This document shows, piece by piece, positions 37,129 to 46,956 of a DNA stretch of 64,000 nt. Location: positions 372,001 to 436,000 of the forward strand of contig NZ_ANIE01000005.1 of assembly GCF_000708045.1 (NCBI RefSeq), read 5' to 3'. Under the pieces are notes generated by a model. It worked only from the letters and a program-made list of their open reading frames with translations. It was not told where the DNA came from and made no database searches. This stretch comes from Marinobacter nitratireducens (GTDB taxonomy: Bacteria > Pseudomonadota > Gammaproteobacteria > Pseudomonadales > Oleiphilaceae). The first letter of the stretch is position 1; every line of letters starts with the position of its first letter. Both the position numbers and the translations under genes were made by a program.

Positions 37129-38339
37129 TGAAAGTATTATTGGTTCATAAATTTCATCGGTTAACTGGCGGAGCGGAAGTTTTCTATTTTGAAGTCGCGA
37201 GGGTATTAAAGAAGAATGGACACAAAGTCGCTTTTTTCTCTACGGAGAACGAAGAGAATATTGATACTGGTGATACAGCTTTCTCTGTGAAGGCGCCGGG
37301 TTATTCCAATGGTAATATTTTCTCTAAGGTATGGAATTCCCGAGATATCTTTTATTCTTCATTGAAGAAAAAAAGGATGAAAGAGGCAATCGAAGAGTTT
37401 AAGCCAGATATCGTTCACGCATTTGCCATTCACGTTCATTTAACTCCATCGGTCTTAGAGGCGGCTAAGGAAGCTGGCGTCCCTGTCGTTATGTCTTGTA
37501 ACGATTATAAGCATATCTGCCCAAATTATAAATTGTATGACGGTTGGTCAATTTGTGAAGACTGTAAAGGAGGTCACTTCTATAATGCGATTCTGAAACG
37601 GTGTAGCAAAAATTCGTTGATTTTTAGTACTGCCTCTGCGGTCGAAGCATATATACACGAATCAAAGAATGTTTACGACGATCTGGTAGATAAGTACCTG
37701 TTTGCCAGTGAATTTATGCTAGAAAAAACAAAAGAATTTTGGGCGAGTAAATCTGTAAACTACGGAATCCTCCGGAACCCTTTCGACTGCTCTAAGCAGG
37801 AGCCTGTTTATGGCGGAGGATTTGCACTGTATTTCGGCCGCATAGTCGACGAGAAAGGCGTTGATAGAATTGTCCAGTCAGCAAAGAATATTGACTTCCC
37901 GATCAAAATTGTTGGCGACGGGCCGGAATTGGCGCAGTTAAAATCTGTGGTCGAAACGGAGTCAATAACTAATGTCGAATTCCTCGGCGCGCTCTGGGGG
38001 GATGATTTAGACAAAATCCTTTCATGCGCAGCGTTTGTCATCGTACCTTCTCTCTGGCACGAGAACTTTCCTTACGTGATTTTCCAATCATTTGCAGCTG
38101 GTAAGCCGGTAATTGGTTCCCGACGCGGCGGCATTCCAGAATTAATTGGAGCTGATCGGGGGTTAATTTTTGATCCCGACAGTGTCAGCGAACTTTCCAA
38201 TGCTATTAGGTGGATGAGCGAAAATCCTGATCAGGCTATCGAGATGGGCCGTAAAGGAAGGCATTTTGTTGAGAATGAGTTCAATGACGATAATTTTTAC
38301 AGGGAGATTATGTCTAATTACAGGAGTGTTTTGGGGTGA
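37128..38339 (+). CDS. GT4 family glycosyltransferase
   Basis: Retaining GT-B glycosyltransferase of 403 residues. The N-terminal acceptor half begins VLLVHKFHRLTGGAEVFYFE. The C-terminal donor half has ALYFGRIVDEKGVDRIVQ, IVGDGPELAQLKS and the EX7E-type region LWHENFPYVIFQSFAAGKPVIGS. A middle segment HICPNYKLYDGWSICEDCKGG with a Cys cluster is found in a subset of these enzymes. It adds one sugar of the repeat unit in the cytoplasm. Coupled by TAATG to the polymerase and by overlap to the epimerase gene. Confidence 0.9.
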   Translation: MKVLLVHKFHRLTGGAEVFYFEVARVLKKNGHKVAFFSTENEENIDTGDTAFSVKAPGYSNGNIFSKVWNSRDIFYSSLKKKRMKEAIEEFKPDIVHAFAIHVHLTPSVLEAAKEAGVPVVMSCNDYKHICPNYKLYDGWSICEDCKGGHFYNAILKRCSKNSLIFSTASAVEAYIHESKNVYDDLVDKYLFASEFMLEKTKEFWASKSVNYGILRNPFDCSKQEPVYGGGFALYFGRIVDEKGVDRIVQSAKNIDFPIKIVGDGPELAQLKSVVETESITNVEFLGALWGDDLDKILSCAAFVIVPSLWHENFPYVIFQSFAAGKPVIGSRRGGIPELIGADRGLIFDPDSVSELSNAIRWMSENPDQAIEMGRKGRHFVENEFNDDNFYREIMSNYRSVLG

Positions 38340-39271
38340 AGGTCTTTGTTCTTGGCGGAACGGGTTTTATCGGAAGCCATATAGTAGCGAGGCTTCGTGT
38401 TCAAGGACATGAGGTTTCGGTTGGTTCCCGTGGCAATTCAGGTAATAGATTTCATGGCGTTGCCTACCATGAGGTTGACCTGGCAAGTGGCAGAGGGCTT
38501 TTGGATGCGCTTATTGGCGTGGATTTGGTGATTCATTGTGCAAGTGCAACCGTCCCGGCTTCAAGTGCCGTAAATCCAGAATCGGATATTGAGTCAAACC
38601 TTGTCGGTACTTTGAAGTTGCTGGAGATTATGCGTGAAATCAACGTTAAAAAGATGGTGTACTTGTCTTCTGGTGGGACCGTATACGGTGAACCTGCTGA
38701 CAACCCTGTTCCAGAATCCCATCCGCTCAATCCAATATCGAGCTACGGGGTGGTTAAAGTAGCTGTTGAGCATTATCTGGAAATTGCGAGTCGAGAATGG
38801 GGGTTGGAAAAGATCATATTCCGTCCGTCCAACCCCTACGGTGAGGGGCAAGTGAACAAAGCGGGCCAGGGTTTGATCGCCGCGGTCATTAGTTGTGCCT
38901 TACATAACAAGCCTGTCTCCATTTTTGGCGATGGGAATACGGTCAGAGACTATATCTACGTAGGAGATCTGGCCTTGCTGATTAGCAAATCTGTAACTTT
39001 TGAGAAAACTGGAACATTTAATGCTGGCTCCGGGCTGGGGGTTTCTGTCAATGAAATCGTCAATAAGGTTGAGGATATTTCTGGCCGGCCCCTAAAAAAG
39101 GAATTTTCAGAGAAGCGGCGGTTTGATGTAGAAAAAGTTGTTCTCGACTCAAGGAAATCTATGAGTGGTTTTTCATGGTCTCCAGAGACAGAACTTTCAC
39201 TGGGGATCCGGAAACAGTTTGTATGGATGGAGGACGTTTGTTTTGGTCGCACAGTTGGACCCTGCCTTTAA
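38336..39271 (+). CDS. NAD-dependent sugar epimerase/dehydratase
   Basis: Extended SDR of 311 residues. The Rossmann motif GGTGFIGSH is at the N-terminus; the catalytic set is Ser/Thr in YLSSGGTVYG and YxxxK in SSYGVVKVAVEHY, and RPSNPYGEGQ follows. It resembles UDP-glucose 4-epimerases, so it may make UDP-galactose or a related sugar, but specificity cannot be told. GTG start overlaps the previous stop; its own end overlaps the second sulfotransferase by 29 bases. It marks the right side of the AT-rich segment. Confidence 0.85.
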   Translation: MKVFVLGGTGFIGSHIVARLRVQGHEVSVGSRGNSGNRFHGVAYHEVDLASGRGLLDALIGVDLVIHCASATVPASSAVNPESDIESNLVGTLKLLEIMREINVKKMVYLSSGGTVYGEPADNPVPESHPLNPISSYGVVKVAVEHYLEIASREWGLEKIIFRPSNPYGEGQVNKAGQGLIAAVISCALHNKPVSIFGDGNTVRDYIYVGDLALLISKSVTFEKTGTFNAGSGLGVSVNEIVNKVEDISGRPLKKEFSEKRRFDVEKVVLDSRKSMSGFSWSPETELSLGIRKQFVWMEDVCFGRTVGPCL

Positions 39272-40238
39272 AGCGATAAGCAAAAGAAAAACTTTCACCA
39301 GATTGATAAGTTACTTGTTTTATGAAGGGCGTCCTTTAACAACGAAAGGCCGTTGGATTAACCCTTTCGTTTTTTTATTGTATCGATTTCAACGGCATTT
39401 GCCGTTTGCCAAAATAGTTAAGGACCCTGTCTTCATTCTTGGTACAGGGCGAAGTGGTACTACGATTTTAGGGGTTACACTGGGGATCCATCGCGATGTG
39501 GGATTTCTTAATGAGCCAAAGGCGCTTTGGGCGTACGCTTATGAATCGGAGGATTTGATTGGAAGTTATAACGACGGGCAAGCATTTTATTCAATAAATT
39601 CAGATGAAGCGACAATAGAAGTTAAAAAACGACTCCATAGAGTTTTTGGACACTATCTGCGCTTTTCTGCCTCCTCAAGGGTAGTAGACAAATATCCGGA
39701 ACTGATCTTTCGAGTTCCATTCGTTCGAGAGGTCTTTCCCGGTGCGAAGTTTATTTTTCTTTTCCGTAATGGTTTTGACACTTGCACGTCTATCGAACAT
39801 TGGTCGGCCCGCTTAGGCGTGACAAAGGACGGGGAAATACATGACTGGTGGGGAAAAGATGATCGGAAGTGGAAACTACTTTGTGATCAGATAGTTGCTG
39901 AAGATACTGTCCTCGGTAAGCATGCCGGGGTTATCAGAGCCTATTCCGACCATAAGTTAAGAGCCGCTGTCGAATGGATAGTAACTATGAAAAAAGGCTT
40001 GGAGCTGACGGATCGGTATCCGGAGATAGTGCTCCCCGTTAGATACGAAGACTATGTTGGTGAAGAGCGTGTTCGAGACCAGGTTATTGAGTTTTGTGGG
40101 TTGGACGAAGACAAGAATTACTCTGAATACTGTAAAGCTGTCCTGACGCCGGTCGAGCCAAAGGCGGAAGTTAGTCTTCCTCCTGAAATCCAATCGGAAT
40201 TTTCTCGCGTGATGAGCTTGCTTGGTTATGAAAGATAA
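39243..40238 (+). CDS. Sulfotransferase family protein 2
   Basis: Second sulfotransferase, 331 residues from the chosen start. The 5'-phosphosulfate loop is VFILGTGRSGTTILGVTLG and the 3'-phosphate site is FIFLFRNGFDTCTSIEHWSA. Only distantly like protein 1, so probably a different acceptor position. Start choice: the frame is open from 39165, but TTG 39243 has a perfect GGAGGA (39229-39234) eight bases before it. This gives MVAQLDPAFKAISKRK and a 29-base overlap with the epimerase gene. It ends inside the next gene. Confidence 0.85.
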   Translation: MVAQLDPAFKAISKRKTFTRLISYLFYEGRPLTTKGRWINPFVFLLYRFQRHLPFAKIVKDPVFILGTGRSGTTILGVTLGIHRDVGFLNEPKALWAYAYESEDLIGSYNDGQAFYSINSDEATIEVKKRLHRVFGHYLRFSASSRVVDKYPELIFRVPFVREVFPGAKFIFLFRNGFDTCTSIEHWSARLGVTKDGEIHDWWGKDDRKWKLLCDQIVAEDTVLGKHAGVIRAYSDHKLRAAVEWIVTMKKGLELTDRYPEIVLPVRYEDYVGEERVRDQVIEFCGLDEDKNYSEYCKAVLTPVEPKAEVSLPPEIQSEFSRVMSLLGYER

Positions 40239-41343
40239 ACATCTAACAGTTCTTGGTATTCGGGGCGTTCCGGCCTCTCATGGAGGATTTGAGACATTTG
40301 CCGAGTACTTGTGTCCGTATCTGGTCAAGAGAGGTTGGCGGGTGACTGTATACTGCCAAGAGGAGGGAACTGCTCCGATCTACGAGTCAGAATGGGAGGG
40401 AGTAAAGCGTATTCACATTTCTGTAAAAAATTCCGGACCATTGGGAACGGTTATTTTTGATTTCATATCAGCATGGCACTCTCTTCGCCAAACAGGCATT
40501 TTTTTGACTCTGGGTTATAACACGGCAGTGTTCAATCTGCTTCATCGTGTTCGCGGGAAGCTGAATGTCATCAATATGGATGGCATCGAGTGGAAAAGGA
40601 AAAAGTGGGGGAGGGTTGCAAAAAGTTGGTTTTGGCTTAATGAGCGATTCGGCTGCTTTTTTGGTAACCAGCTTGTTGCGGATCACCCTCGCATAGAAGA
40701 TCACTTAGCGACCCGCACGAGCCGAAAGAAAATCACCATGATTCCTTACGGTGGTCTGGAAATTCAAGACGCCGATGTGAACATTCTTAAAGAATTCGGG
40801 CTCTCCGCCGGTGATTATGCCATCGTGATTGCACGCCCTGAACCTGAGAACTCCATCCTGGAAATCGTCGAAGGGTTTTCCGGGAAACGGCGGGGAACAA
40901 AGTTGGTCGTGTTGGGTAATTACCAAAAAGACAACACTTATCATCAGCGCGTCATAAATGCAGCCTCCGACGAAGTCATTTTCACCGGTGGTATATATGA
41001 TATCGAAAAAGTAAGTGCTCTCAGGTTTTTCGCCCGTTGTTATGTTCACGGCCACCAAGTTGGTGGCACCAATCCCTCTCTTGTAGAAGCTATCGGTGCC
41101 GGTAATGCCATTTTGGCTCACGATAACGAATTCAATCGCTGGGTCGCAAAGGATGGAGCAATATATTTTTCGGGTAAGAGGGACGTCGATCAAGCATTTG
41201 ATCTGATTTTTTCAGATGATGAACTGGTAAAAAAGTTGCAACATGCGACCCTTGCAAACTTTCAGGCTAATTTCCGTTGGGAAAAAATTCTTTCTGAGTA
41301 CGAGGCACTTTTGTTGAAACACTACCCCAGGGTTATGTCATGA
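40228..41343 (+). CDS. Glycosyltransferase, DUF1972/rhamnosyltransferase-like (GT4)
   Basis: GT-B glycosyltransferase, 371 residues from ATG 40228 (TTG two codons earlier is less likely). The N-terminal DUF1972-type block is [22 protein letters not shown] followed by [13 protein letters not shown]; the C-terminal half has [22 protein letters not shown] and [20 protein letters not shown]. Relatives are often annotated as rhamnosyltransferases, which fits the rml genes immediately downstream. Overlaps the sulfotransferase by 11 bases and rmlB by 4. Confidence 0.87.
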   Translation: MKDKHLTVLGIRGVPASHGGFETFAEYLCPYLVKRGWRVTVYCQEEGTAPIYESEWEGVKRIHISVKNSGPLGTVIFDFISAWHSLRQTGIFLTLGYNTAVFNLLHRVRGKLNVINMDGIEWKRKKWGRVAKSWFWLNERFGCFFGNQLVADHPRIEDHLATRTSRKKITMIPYGGLEIQDADVNILKEFGLSAGDYAIVIARPEPENSILEIVEGFSGKRRGTKLVVLGNYQKDNTYHQRVINAASDEVIFTGGIYDIEKVSALRFFARCYVHGHQVGGTNPSLVEAIGAGNAILAHDNEFNRWVAKDGAIYFSGKRDVDQAFDLIFSDDELVKKLQHATLANFQANFRWEKILSEYEALLLKHYPRVMS

Positions 41344-42404
41344 AATTTCTTGTAACAGGAGGCGCTGGCTTTATTGGCAGTGCAGTGGTTCGGCACATCA
41401 TAGGTAACCGGCTCGGCGATGTTGTCAACGTGGATATCCTGACTTATGCCGGTAATCTTGAGTCTTTGAGCTCGATCAGTTCTGAATCTAATTACTTTTT
41501 TGAGCAGATCGATATATGCGATACAGACGCGGTTAAGTCCGTTTTTTCGAAACATCAGCCAGATGTGGTGATGCACTTGGCCGCTGAGAGCCATGTGGAT
41601 CGATCTATTGATGGCCCGGACGAGTTTGTGAAAACGAATGTCTTTGGAACCTTTAATCTTCTGCAAGTTGCGCTTGACTATTATCGTGCCCTAGATGATC
41701 AAGGGCAGAGTCGGTTTCGTTTTCACCATATTTCGACCGATGAAGTTTATGGTGATTTACACGGAACTGACGATCTGTTTACCGAGGAAACCTCTTATTC
41801 GCCGAGCTCGCCCTATTCGGCGAGCAAGGCAGCTTCTGACCACTTTGTGAGGGCATGGGGGCGTACGTATGGGCTGCCGGTGGTCGTTACGAACTGCTCC
41901 AATAATTATGGCCCCTATCATTTTCCGGAGAAGCTGATCCCGCACATGATTCTCAATGCCTTGGCCGGTAAACCCCTGCCGGTTTATGGCGATGGTTCGC
42001 AGATACGTGACTGGCTCTTCGTAGAGGACCATGCAAGAGCGTTGGTTGAGGTGATTACTCGGGGCAAGGTTGGCGAAACCTACAATATTGGTGGTCACAA
42101 CGAGAAGCGGAACCTTGAGGTTGTGGAAACCATTTGTGATTTGCTGGAGGAACTGGCACCGGAGAAACCCGAAGGTGTTGGCAGGTATCGAGATCTGATT
42201 ACCTTTGTGAAGGACAGACCTGGCCACGATGTTCGCTATGCGATTGATGCAACTAAGATTGAGCGTGAATTGGGCTGGACGCCCGAGGAGACTTTCGAGA
42301 CTGGTCTGCGCAAAACGGTTCAGTGGTATCTCGATAACCGAAGCTGGTGGCAACGAGTTCTGTCCGGGGAATATAAGCTGGACCGGATCGGCGGTTCGGT
42401 TTAA
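41340..42404 (+). CDS. rmlB: dTDP-glucose 4,6-dehydratase RmlB
   Basis: Second enzyme of dTDP-L-rhamnose synthesis, 354 residues. Rossmann [15 protein letters not shown], substrate/catalytic block [11 protein letters not shown], YxxxK in [17 protein letters not shown] and [14 protein letters not shown], all standard for RmlB. ATGA overlap with the transferase gene. The rml genes are in the order B-A-C-D with minimal gaps and return to the GC-richer composition of the chromosome. Confidence 0.97.
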   Translation: MKFLVTGGAGFIGSAVVRHIIGNRLGDVVNVDILTYAGNLESLSSISSESNYFFEQIDICDTDAVKSVFSKHQPDVVMHLAAESHVDRSIDGPDEFVKTNVFGTFNLLQVALDYYRALDDQGQSRFRFHHISTDEVYGDLHGTDDLFTEETSYSPSSPYSASKAASDHFVRAWGRTYGLPVVVTNCSNNYGPYHFPEKLIPHMILNALAGKPLPVYGDGSQIRDWLFVEDHARALVEVITRGKVGETYNIGGHNEKRNLEVVETICDLLEELAPEKPEGVGRYRDLITFVKDRPGHDVRYAIDATKIERELGWTPEETFETGLRKTVQWYLDNRSWWQRVLSGEYKLDRIGGSV

Positions 42405-42434
42405 GCAACACACGCTGAACGACAGGGAATTGAC

Positions 42435-43316
42435 GTGAAGAAGTACAAAGGCATTATCCTCGCAGGCGGCTCTGGCTCCCGTCTGCATCCCATTACCATG
42501 GGCATTTCCAAGCAGCTGTTACCTATCTACGACAAACCGATGATCTACTATCCGCTCTCGGTACTTATGCTGGCGGGTATTCGTGATGTGCTGGTTATTT
42601 CCACTCCGAACGATCTGCCGGGTTTCCGAAGGCTGCTCGGCGATGGTCAGCAATTTGGCATCGACATTTCTTACGCAGAGCAACCCTCGCCAGATGGATT
42701 GGCGCAGGCATTTGTGATCGGTGCGGATTTTATTGGTGATGACAACGTGTGCCTGGTGCTTGGCGACAATATTTTTTATGGCCAGCACTTCTCGGAAAAG
42801 CTTATCGCCGCAACGCAGCAGGAAACCGGCGCCACGGTCTTTGGGTACCATGTAACAGACCCGCAGCGTTTTGGCGTTGTGGAGTTTAACGGGGAAGGGC
42901 AGGTACTGAGCATTGAAGAAAAGCCCTCTGAGCCAAAGTCCAATTACGCGGTTACCGGGTTGTATTTCTACGATAACGATGTGATCGATATTGCCCGGTC
43001 TATCCAGCCCTCTGCACGCGGTGAGTTGGAAATTACGGATGTGAACCTTGCCTACCTGGAGCGGGGTGATTTGAACGTGTCACTGCTCGGGCGAGGGTTT
43101 GCGTGGCTGGATACCGGAACCCACGATTCGCTTATCGAAGCGGGCCATTTCGTGCAGACAGTTGAACACCGCCAGGGCCTTAAGATTGCCTGCCTTGAAG
43201 AAATTGCTTTCCGCAAGGGGTGGGTATCGGCTGAGTGGTTGGCAAAGCAGGGCAGTCATCTCAATAAAACCGGTTATGGCCAGTATCTGTTGCGGTTGGC
43301 GGAGGAACAGGTATGA
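42435..43316 (+). CDS. rmlA: Glucose-1-phosphate thymidylyltransferase RmlA
   Basis: First enzyme of the rhamnose pathway, 293 residues, making dTDP-glucose from Glc-1-P and dTTP. The nucleotidyltransferase motif [16 protein letters not shown] begins the protein, followed by [24 protein letters not shown] and [21 protein letters not shown] start at 42435. The substrate Glc-1-P would come from pgm downstream. Overlaps rmlC by 4 bases. Confidence 0.97.
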   Translation: MKKYKGIILAGGSGSRLHPITMGISKQLLPIYDKPMIYYPLSVLMLAGIRDVLVISTPNDLPGFRRLLGDGQQFGIDISYAEQPSPDGLAQAFVIGADFIGDDNVCLVLGDNIFYGQHFSEKLIAATQQETGATVFGYHVTDPQRFGVVEFNGEGQVLSIEEKPSEPKSNYAVTGLYFYDNDVIDIARSIQPSARGELEITDVNLAYLERGDLNVSLLGRGFAWLDTGTHDSLIEAGHFVQTVEHRQGLKIACLEEIAFRKGWVSAEWLAKQGSHLNKTGYGQYLLRLAEEQV

Positions 43317-43855
43317 ACGTAATTCCATCGCGGCTGAAGGATTGCGTGATTATTGAGCCCAAGGTATTTGGTGACCATCGCGGTTTTTTTCTAGAAACCT
43401 TTCAGGCTGCTCGTTATAAAGAACAAGCGGGTATTAACCGTGCGTTTGTTCAGGATAACCATTCCCGCTCCGCCCAGGGCGTTCTTCGAGGCCTGCACTT
43501 CCAGGTGAGCAAACCCCAGGGTAAGTTGGTTCGGGTAGTGCGGGGAGAGGTATTCGACGTTGCCGTGGACTTGCGGCGGGAATCTCCCACATTTGGTCAG
43601 TGGGAGGGTGTCTATCTTAGCGAAGACAACAAGCGTCAGTTCTGGGTTCCACCCGGATTCGCCCATGGTTTTGTGGTGGTAAGTGACGTCGCAGATTTCG
43701 AGTACAAATGCACAGATTATTACGACCCCACTGATGAGGGCGCCATTCGCTGGGACGATCCCGAGCTTGGCATAGAATGGCCAGCGGGGATTGAAACGAA
43801 GCTGTCAGAGAAAGACGCAAACGCACCGTCGTTTCGGGAGTTTTGCGAATCATGA
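43313..43855 (+). CDS. rmlC: dTDP-4-dehydrorhamnose 3,5-epimerase RmlC
   Basis: Cupin epimerase of 180 residues. The family blocks [35 protein letters not shown] with the catalytic histidine region, and [12 protein letters not shown] are intact. Third step of dTDP-L-rhamnose formation. Translationally coupled to rmlA and rmlD. Confidence 0.97.
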   Translation: MNVIPSRLKDCVIIEPKVFGDHRGFFLETFQAARYKEQAGINRAFVQDNHSRSAQGVLRGLHFQVSKPQGKLVRVVRGEVFDVAVDLRRESPTFGQWEGVYLSEDNKRQFWVPPGFAHGFVVVSDVADFEYKCTDYYDPTDEGAIRWDDPELGIEWPAGIETKLSEKDANAPSFREFCES

Positions 43856-44718
43856 AGGTTGTGATCACTGGCGCGGACGGCCAGTTGGGCCAATGTCTGC
43901 AGGATCGGCTCAGCAATACTCCTAATAAGGTTTTCCCTCTGAGCCGTCGCGGCCTGGACATTACCGATACAGAGGCTGTTTTGGATCACATCGTGGCTAT
44001 TGATCCAGATGTAATCATCAACGCGGCCGCATACACGGCTGTGGATAAAGCAGAGTCCGACACGGAAGCAGCCTGGGCGGTGAATGCCAAGGCTGTGGAA
44101 AATCTGGCTTCTGCTGCGAATAACGTATCTGCGTTATTTGTGCATGTCTCTACAGATTACGTGTTCGATGGTTCGTCATCCAGCCCTTATAAAGAGGCAG
44201 ACCCTGTTAATCCTACGGGGGTATACGGTGCCAGTAAATTGGCGGGTGAGAAGGCTGCACAGCAGGCGGAACGCCACATTATTGTTCGAACTGCCTGGGT
44301 ATTCAGCGAGTATGGCCATAACTTTCTCAAAACGATGGTGAGGCTTGCGGGGGAGAGGGACAGCCTGTCTATAGTCAATGACCAAACCGGTACGCCCACG
44401 TATGCCGGTGACCTCGCTGCGGCTCTTGTCCATTTGTCTGAGGCCTTGCCGGCCAATGGCGTGTACCACTTTTCAGGAGGTGAGGCCTGCACCTGGTTTG
44501 ATTTTGCCCGTGCTATTTTCGCCACCTGCGAGGAATTGTCGGAAGGCTTTAATATGCCGCAGTTGACTCCGATTTCATCCTCCGAGTTTCCCACCCCTGT
44601 GCGTCGCCCAGCCTACTCGGTGCTCGATGGGCAGCGACTGAAGGAAGAAGCGTCTGTTAGTGCGGGTGATTGGCGGATCGCTCTCTTGCCTGTGTGCAAA
44701 AAAGTGCTGTCTTTGTGA
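43852..44718 (+). CDS. rmlD: dTDP-4-dehydrorhamnose reductase RmlD
   Basis: NADPH-dependent reductase of 288 residues completing dTDP-L-rhamnose. Rossmann motif ITGADGQLGQ, HVSTDYVFDG, YxxxK in VYGASKLAGEKA, and RTAWVFSEYGHNFLKTM are characteristic. ATG 43852 overlaps the rmlC stop (ATGA); three codons further upstream in frame are not used. Confidence 0.96.
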   Translation: MKVVITGADGQLGQCLQDRLSNTPNKVFPLSRRGLDITDTEAVLDHIVAIDPDVIINAAAYTAVDKAESDTEAAWAVNAKAVENLASAANNVSALFVHVSTDYVFDGSSSSPYKEADPVNPTGVYGASKLAGEKAAQQAERHIIVRTAWVFSEYGHNFLKTMVRLAGERDSLSIVNDQTGTPTYAGDLAAALVHLSEALPANGVYHFSGGEACTWFDFARAIFATCEELSEGFNMPQLTPISSSEFPTPVRRPAYSVLDGQRLKEEASVSAGDWRIALLPVCKKVLSL

Positions 44719-44743
44719 GCTGCCTCTACGATAGGGGCGGTAA

Positions 44744-46048
44744 GTGATCCGTATGAAGTTCAAGGCCGACAGCGTTCTGTTTCAAAGCTTCCTGGCGTTC
44801 TCAGTGAAAGGGCTGGGTGCGGTAGCCGCTTTCATCATGAACCTGGTGCTGGCCCGGGTCCTCGGGGCGGAGCAGAGCGGCTACTTTTTTCTCGGTTTCA
44901 CCGTCATCATGTTTCTGGGCGCAGTAACCCGCTGCGGCTTTGATAATGTGGTCCTTCGCCATACCGCTGCCGCAAAATCCGAAGGTGATTGGCAGGCCGT
45001 TCGGTATGTGTTTATGCGAGGGGCAGCGGTTACGTTTGTTGCCTCGGCTTGCGTTGCGACCTTCTTGTGGTTGTGCGCGGGGTTCCTGGCCAGCGCCGTT
45101 TTCAACAAGCCTGATTTCGCACCGGTGCTCGCGTCGATCGCCCCATCCGTGGTTTCTTTTGCGCTGCTCTGGCTGATTGCACAGAGCCTTCAGGGGATGG
45201 GCCGGGTTTCTGCCGCTATTATCGCAATGAATGTGGCAGCCAACATTGCCTTGATCATAGCGGTCTGGTTTTTTGGCTTTAGGCTGGGAGCCCAGGCTGC
45301 GTTGGCTTACAGCGTTGGTTCTTTTCTGGTTCTTGGCGGGTTCCTGATGCTCTGGCACCTCAGAACAACGGGGCCAATCAGACCGGCCGCTTACCGTATC
45401 TCCCTGCGCTCTATGGTTGCCTCAGCCTGGCCGCTCTGGATCGTGCTGTTGATGACCCAGTTGATTCAGTGGACGGGGCAGTTTGTAGGCGGGGCCTACC
45501 TGCCGCCTGAGGAAATTGCCCAACTGGCTGTAGCCCAGCGCACGGCCATGTTGGTCAGTTTTATTTTGATGGCCGTCAATATGGTCGTGGCGCCCCGATT
45601 TGCAGCGCTGCACGCAGCAGGGAATATGGAAGGTTTACGCACTATGGCACTTACCGCCGTGCGATTGATGGCGCTCGGGGCCGCGCCAGTGGTTGCCGTT
45701 ATGTTGATTTTCCCGGGGTTCCTGATGGGGCTATTTGGGGAAGGGTTTTCCGGAGGTACGGTATTGCTGCAGGTTCTGGCTGTGGGCCAGTTTGTCAACG
45801 TTCTTACAGGCTCTGTTGGATATCTCTTGAGCATGTCTGGACACGAACGGGACCTGCGCAACACCTTGTTGATTGTGGCGCCCATAAGCGTTGCGATCAC
45901 TTTTATTCTTGTTCCTCTCTATGGGGCACTTGGCGCTGCCCTATCTACTGCACTGGCCGTGGGGGCCCAGAACCTGTTGGCGGTTTACTGGGTGAAGCGC
46001 CGACTTGGCTTTAATACCCTAGCTGTTTGGCGTTCAAAATCTGCTTAA
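44744..46048 (+). CDS. wzx: Wzx-like lipid-linked repeat-unit flippase
   Basis: MATE/MOP-superfamily membrane protein of 434 residues with about 12 transmembrane helices and a typical N-terminus (FSVKGLGAVAAFIMNLVLARVLGAEQSGYFFLG). It moves the undecaprenyl-linked unit across the inner membrane for Wzy polymerisation. GTG 44744 is 6 bases from an AGGGG ribosome site; ATG 44753 is the alternative, 15 bases away. It is the only polytopic flippase of this type in the locus. Confidence 0.88.
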   Translation: MIRMKFKADSVLFQSFLAFSVKGLGAVAAFIMNLVLARVLGAEQSGYFFLGFTVIMFLGAVTRCGFDNVVLRHTAAAKSEGDWQAVRYVFMRGAAVTFVASACVATFLWLCAGFLASAVFNKPDFAPVLASIAPSVVSFALLWLIAQSLQGMGRVSAAIIAMNVAANIALIIAVWFFGFRLGAQAALAYSVGSFLVLGGFLMLWHLRTTGPIRPAAYRISLRSMVASAWPLWIVLLMTQLIQWTGQFVGGAYLPPEEIAQLAVAQRTAMLVSFILMAVNMVVAPRFAALHAAGNMEGLRTMALTAVRLMALGAAPVVAVMLIFPGFLMGLFGEGFSGGTVLLQVLAVGQFVNVLTGSVGYLLSMSGHERDLRNTLLIVAPISVAITFILVPLYGALGAALSTALAVGAQNLLAVYWVKRRLGFNTLAVWRSKSA

Positions 46049-46059
46049 TGGAGTTGTAA

Positions 46060-46947
46060 ATGCAAGGAATTTGTAAGGCGGTGATTCCAGTCGCCGGTCT
46101 CGGCACCCGTATGCTCCCGGCCACCAAGGCCATTCCCAAGGAAATGCTGCCGATTGTGGACAAGCCGCTCATCCAATATGTGGTGAATGAGTGCATCGCT
46201 GCCGGTATCAAGGAAATTGTATTGGTTACCCATGCCAGTAAAAATTCCATTGAGAACCACTTTGATACCAGTTTTGAACTGGAGTCTATGCTCGAGAAGC
46301 GCGTTAAGCGCCAGTTGTTGGAGGAGGTGCAGTCGATTTGTCCCGAGGATGTTACCCTCCTGCACGTTCGTCAGGGTGAGGCCAAAGGGCTGGGGCACGC
46401 TATCAGCTGCGCGCGGCCGGCGGTTGGCAACGAGCCCTTTGCAGTTTTGCTTCCCGATGTGCTGATTGATGATTACGCCTCAGATCTTCGCAAAGACAAC
46501 CTGGCAGCCATGGTGCGCCGCTACGAAGACAGCGGTGCCAGCCAAGTGATGGTGGAGCCGGTACCCGGCGACAAAGTTTCCAGTTATGGCGTGGTGGATA
46601 GCGGCGGCAGTAATCTCGCCGAAGGCAGCTCTTCCCGGATGCATGCGATTGTTGAGAAGCCGGCGGCGGATCAGGCCCCATCCAATCTTGCGGTGGTCGG
46701 TCGCTATGTGCTCTCTGGCTCGATCTGGGATTTACTTGAGAAAACTCCGGCCGGCGCTGGTAATGAAATTCAGCTGACGGACACCATAGGCATGCTGATG
46801 GAGCAGGAGCCTGTTGAAGCATTCCACATCCAGGGTCGTTCCCATGATTGCGGTAACAAACAAGGGTATATGCAGACATTTGTAACTTATGGCCGTCGCC
46901 ATTCGGAACTGGGTGAAGCCTTCAATCAATTTCTTGAAGGCTCGTAA
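46060..46947 (+). CDS. galU: UTP-glucose-1-phosphate uridylyltransferase GalU
   Basis: Makes UDP-glucose, 295 residues. The signature [29 protein letters not shown] starts the protein, followed by [14 protein letters not shown] and the nucleotide-site VLLPDVLID. It supplies the likely donor of the WcaJ-like initiating transferase. Eleven bases behind wzx and nine ahead of pgm, so part of the same transcript. Confidence 0.96.
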   Translation: MQGICKAVIPVAGLGTRMLPATKAIPKEMLPIVDKPLIQYVVNECIAAGIKEIVLVTHASKNSIENHFDTSFELESMLEKRVKRQLLEEVQSICPEDVTLLHVRQGEAKGLGHAISCARPAVGNEPFAVLLPDVLIDDYASDLRKDNLAAMVRRYEDSGASQVMVEPVPGDKVSSYGVVDSGGSNLAEGSSSRMHAIVEKPAADQAPSNLAVVGRYVLSGSIWDLLEKTPAGAGNEIQLTDTIGMLMEQEPVEAFHIQGRSHDCGNKQGYMQTFVTYGRRHSELGEAFNQFLEGS

Positions 46948-46956
46948 AGCTCCGTT

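Noticed and set aside
41757..42488. Reverse frame of 243 codons opposite rmlB/rmlA
   Set aside because: Spans the junction of two certain forward genes and shows no motif.
44736..44746. GGCGGTAAGTG before wzx, resembling ops
   Set aside because: One base shorter than the ops core, so spacing is broken; it serves better as the wzx ribosome site and start.
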